From assembly GCA_947178045.1 (NCBI GenBank), contig CAMWWR010000124.1, forward strand, positions 1-6,086: DNA of 6,086 nt, written 5' to 3'. Positions 5,661-6,086 of the stretch are shown here, piece by piece. Position 1 is the first letter of the stretch; the number at the start of each line of letters is the position of its first letter. The notes beneath the pieces were generated by a model that was not told where the DNA came from, did no database searches, and was given only the letters and a program-made list of their open reading frames with translations. The DNA is from an uncultured Clostridia bacterium. GTDB taxonomy: Bacteria; Bacillota; Clostridia; Lachnospirales; Lachnospiraceae. The position numbers were made by a program, and so were the translations under genes.

Positions 5661-6086
5661 TCAGGCAAGATATTTCTTCAGCGCCTCCGCCCGGTCAAGC
5701 CTCTCCCATGGCAGGTCAAGGTCGTTCCTTCCAAAGTGCCCGTAGGCAGCCGTCTGTTTGTAGATCGGCCTGCGCAGATCAAGCATCCGGATGATGCCCG
5801 CAGGACGAAGATCGAAGTTTTCGCGGATGATCCGGATCAGCTCCTCGTCGCTCTTCCTGCCCGTGCCGAAGGTGTCGATGTTGATCGACGTCGGCTGAGC
5901 CACACCGATCGCATAGGAAAGCTGAATCTCGCAGCGGTCGCAAAGCCCTGCCGCAACAAAATTCTTAGCAACATAACGGGCCGCATAGGCTGCGGAACGG
6001 TCAACCTTCGTGCAGTCCTTTCCGGAGAAAGCACCGCCGCCGTGGCGCGCATAGCCGCCGTATGTATCGACGATGATCTTGCGGCC
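5661..6086 (-). CDS. metK: S-adenosylmethionine synthetase, C-terminal part (cut by window edge)
   Basis: This is the last 141 residues of the cytoplasmic enzyme that makes S-adenosylmethionine from methionine and ATP. The full enzyme is about 390-400 residues, so the first 250 or so lie beyond the window. The fragment opens with [11 protein letters not shown] and contains the family signature GGGAFSGKD (residues 16-24). By alignment with E. coli MetK, residues R2, K3, K23, K27 and D29 match active-site R244, K245, K265, K269 and D271. Further matches are [24 protein letters not shown] and TAAYGHFGR near the end. The reading frame is open to the edge and no damage is visible. A Cys replaces the usual Pro after SGKD, probably neutral. 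The repeat array begins right after the stop codon. Confidence 0.98.
   Translation of the reverse strand, partial: GRKIIVDTYGGYARHGGGAFSGKDCTKVDRSAAYAARYVAKNFVAAGLCDRCEIQLSYAIGVAQPTSINIDTFGTGRKSDEELIRIIRENFDLRPAGIIRMLDLRRPIYKQTAAYGHFGRNDLDLPWERLDRAEALKKYLA

Overview
The window looks like chromosomal DNA of a Gram-positive anaerobe of the class Clostridia, probably Lachnospiraceae. This rests on moderate-to-high GC, strong purine-rich ribosome binding sites, the style of the MetK, OmpR-type regulator and CaCA antiporter sequences, and a yybP-ykoY type riboswitch. The family-level placement is an inference. Every supported gene lies on the minus strand, so transcription runs from high to low coordinates.

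In transcription order: (1) the 3' part of metK (S-adenosylmethionine synthetase) enters from the right edge and ends at 5661. (2) The 388-base gap 5273-5660 holds no convincing gene. It holds four degenerate 34-39 bp direct repeats right behind metK (5514-5660), a 16-bp stem-loop (5432-5468), phased A-rich half-sites (5391-5428), a candidate extended -10 promoter (about 5360-5368) and a small dyad (5332-5346). (3) A two-component system follows in the less usual order: sensor histidine kinase first (3710-5272), then OmpR/PhoB-type response regulator (2865-3554), separated by 155 bases containing a GC-rich hairpin. (4) A near-consensus promoter (2813-2841) sits in front of a yybP-ykoY type Mn2+ riboswitch aptamer (2711-2805). 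The 3' strand of its P1 helix is shared with a 17-bp intrinsic terminator (2681-2722). (5) A CaCA-family cation antiporter (1658-2599) lies directly behind that switch. (6) A 441-residue unrecognised protein (259-1584) follows after 73 bases, with a helical N-terminal domain, an extremely acidic 16-residue repeat, a disordered linker and a basic tail. Its 3' end carries a dnaX-like slippery sequence. Bases 1-232 hold no supported gene and no recognisable terminator.

The main regulatory picture is direct. The aptamer and terminator arms overlap, so metal binding should favour P1, prevent the terminator and switch the antiporter on. That predicts that this nominal Ca2+/Na+ exchanger exports Mn2+, with the acidic protein probably co-expressed. 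No separate terminator is visible after the response regulator gene, so two-component transcripts may run into the same switch.
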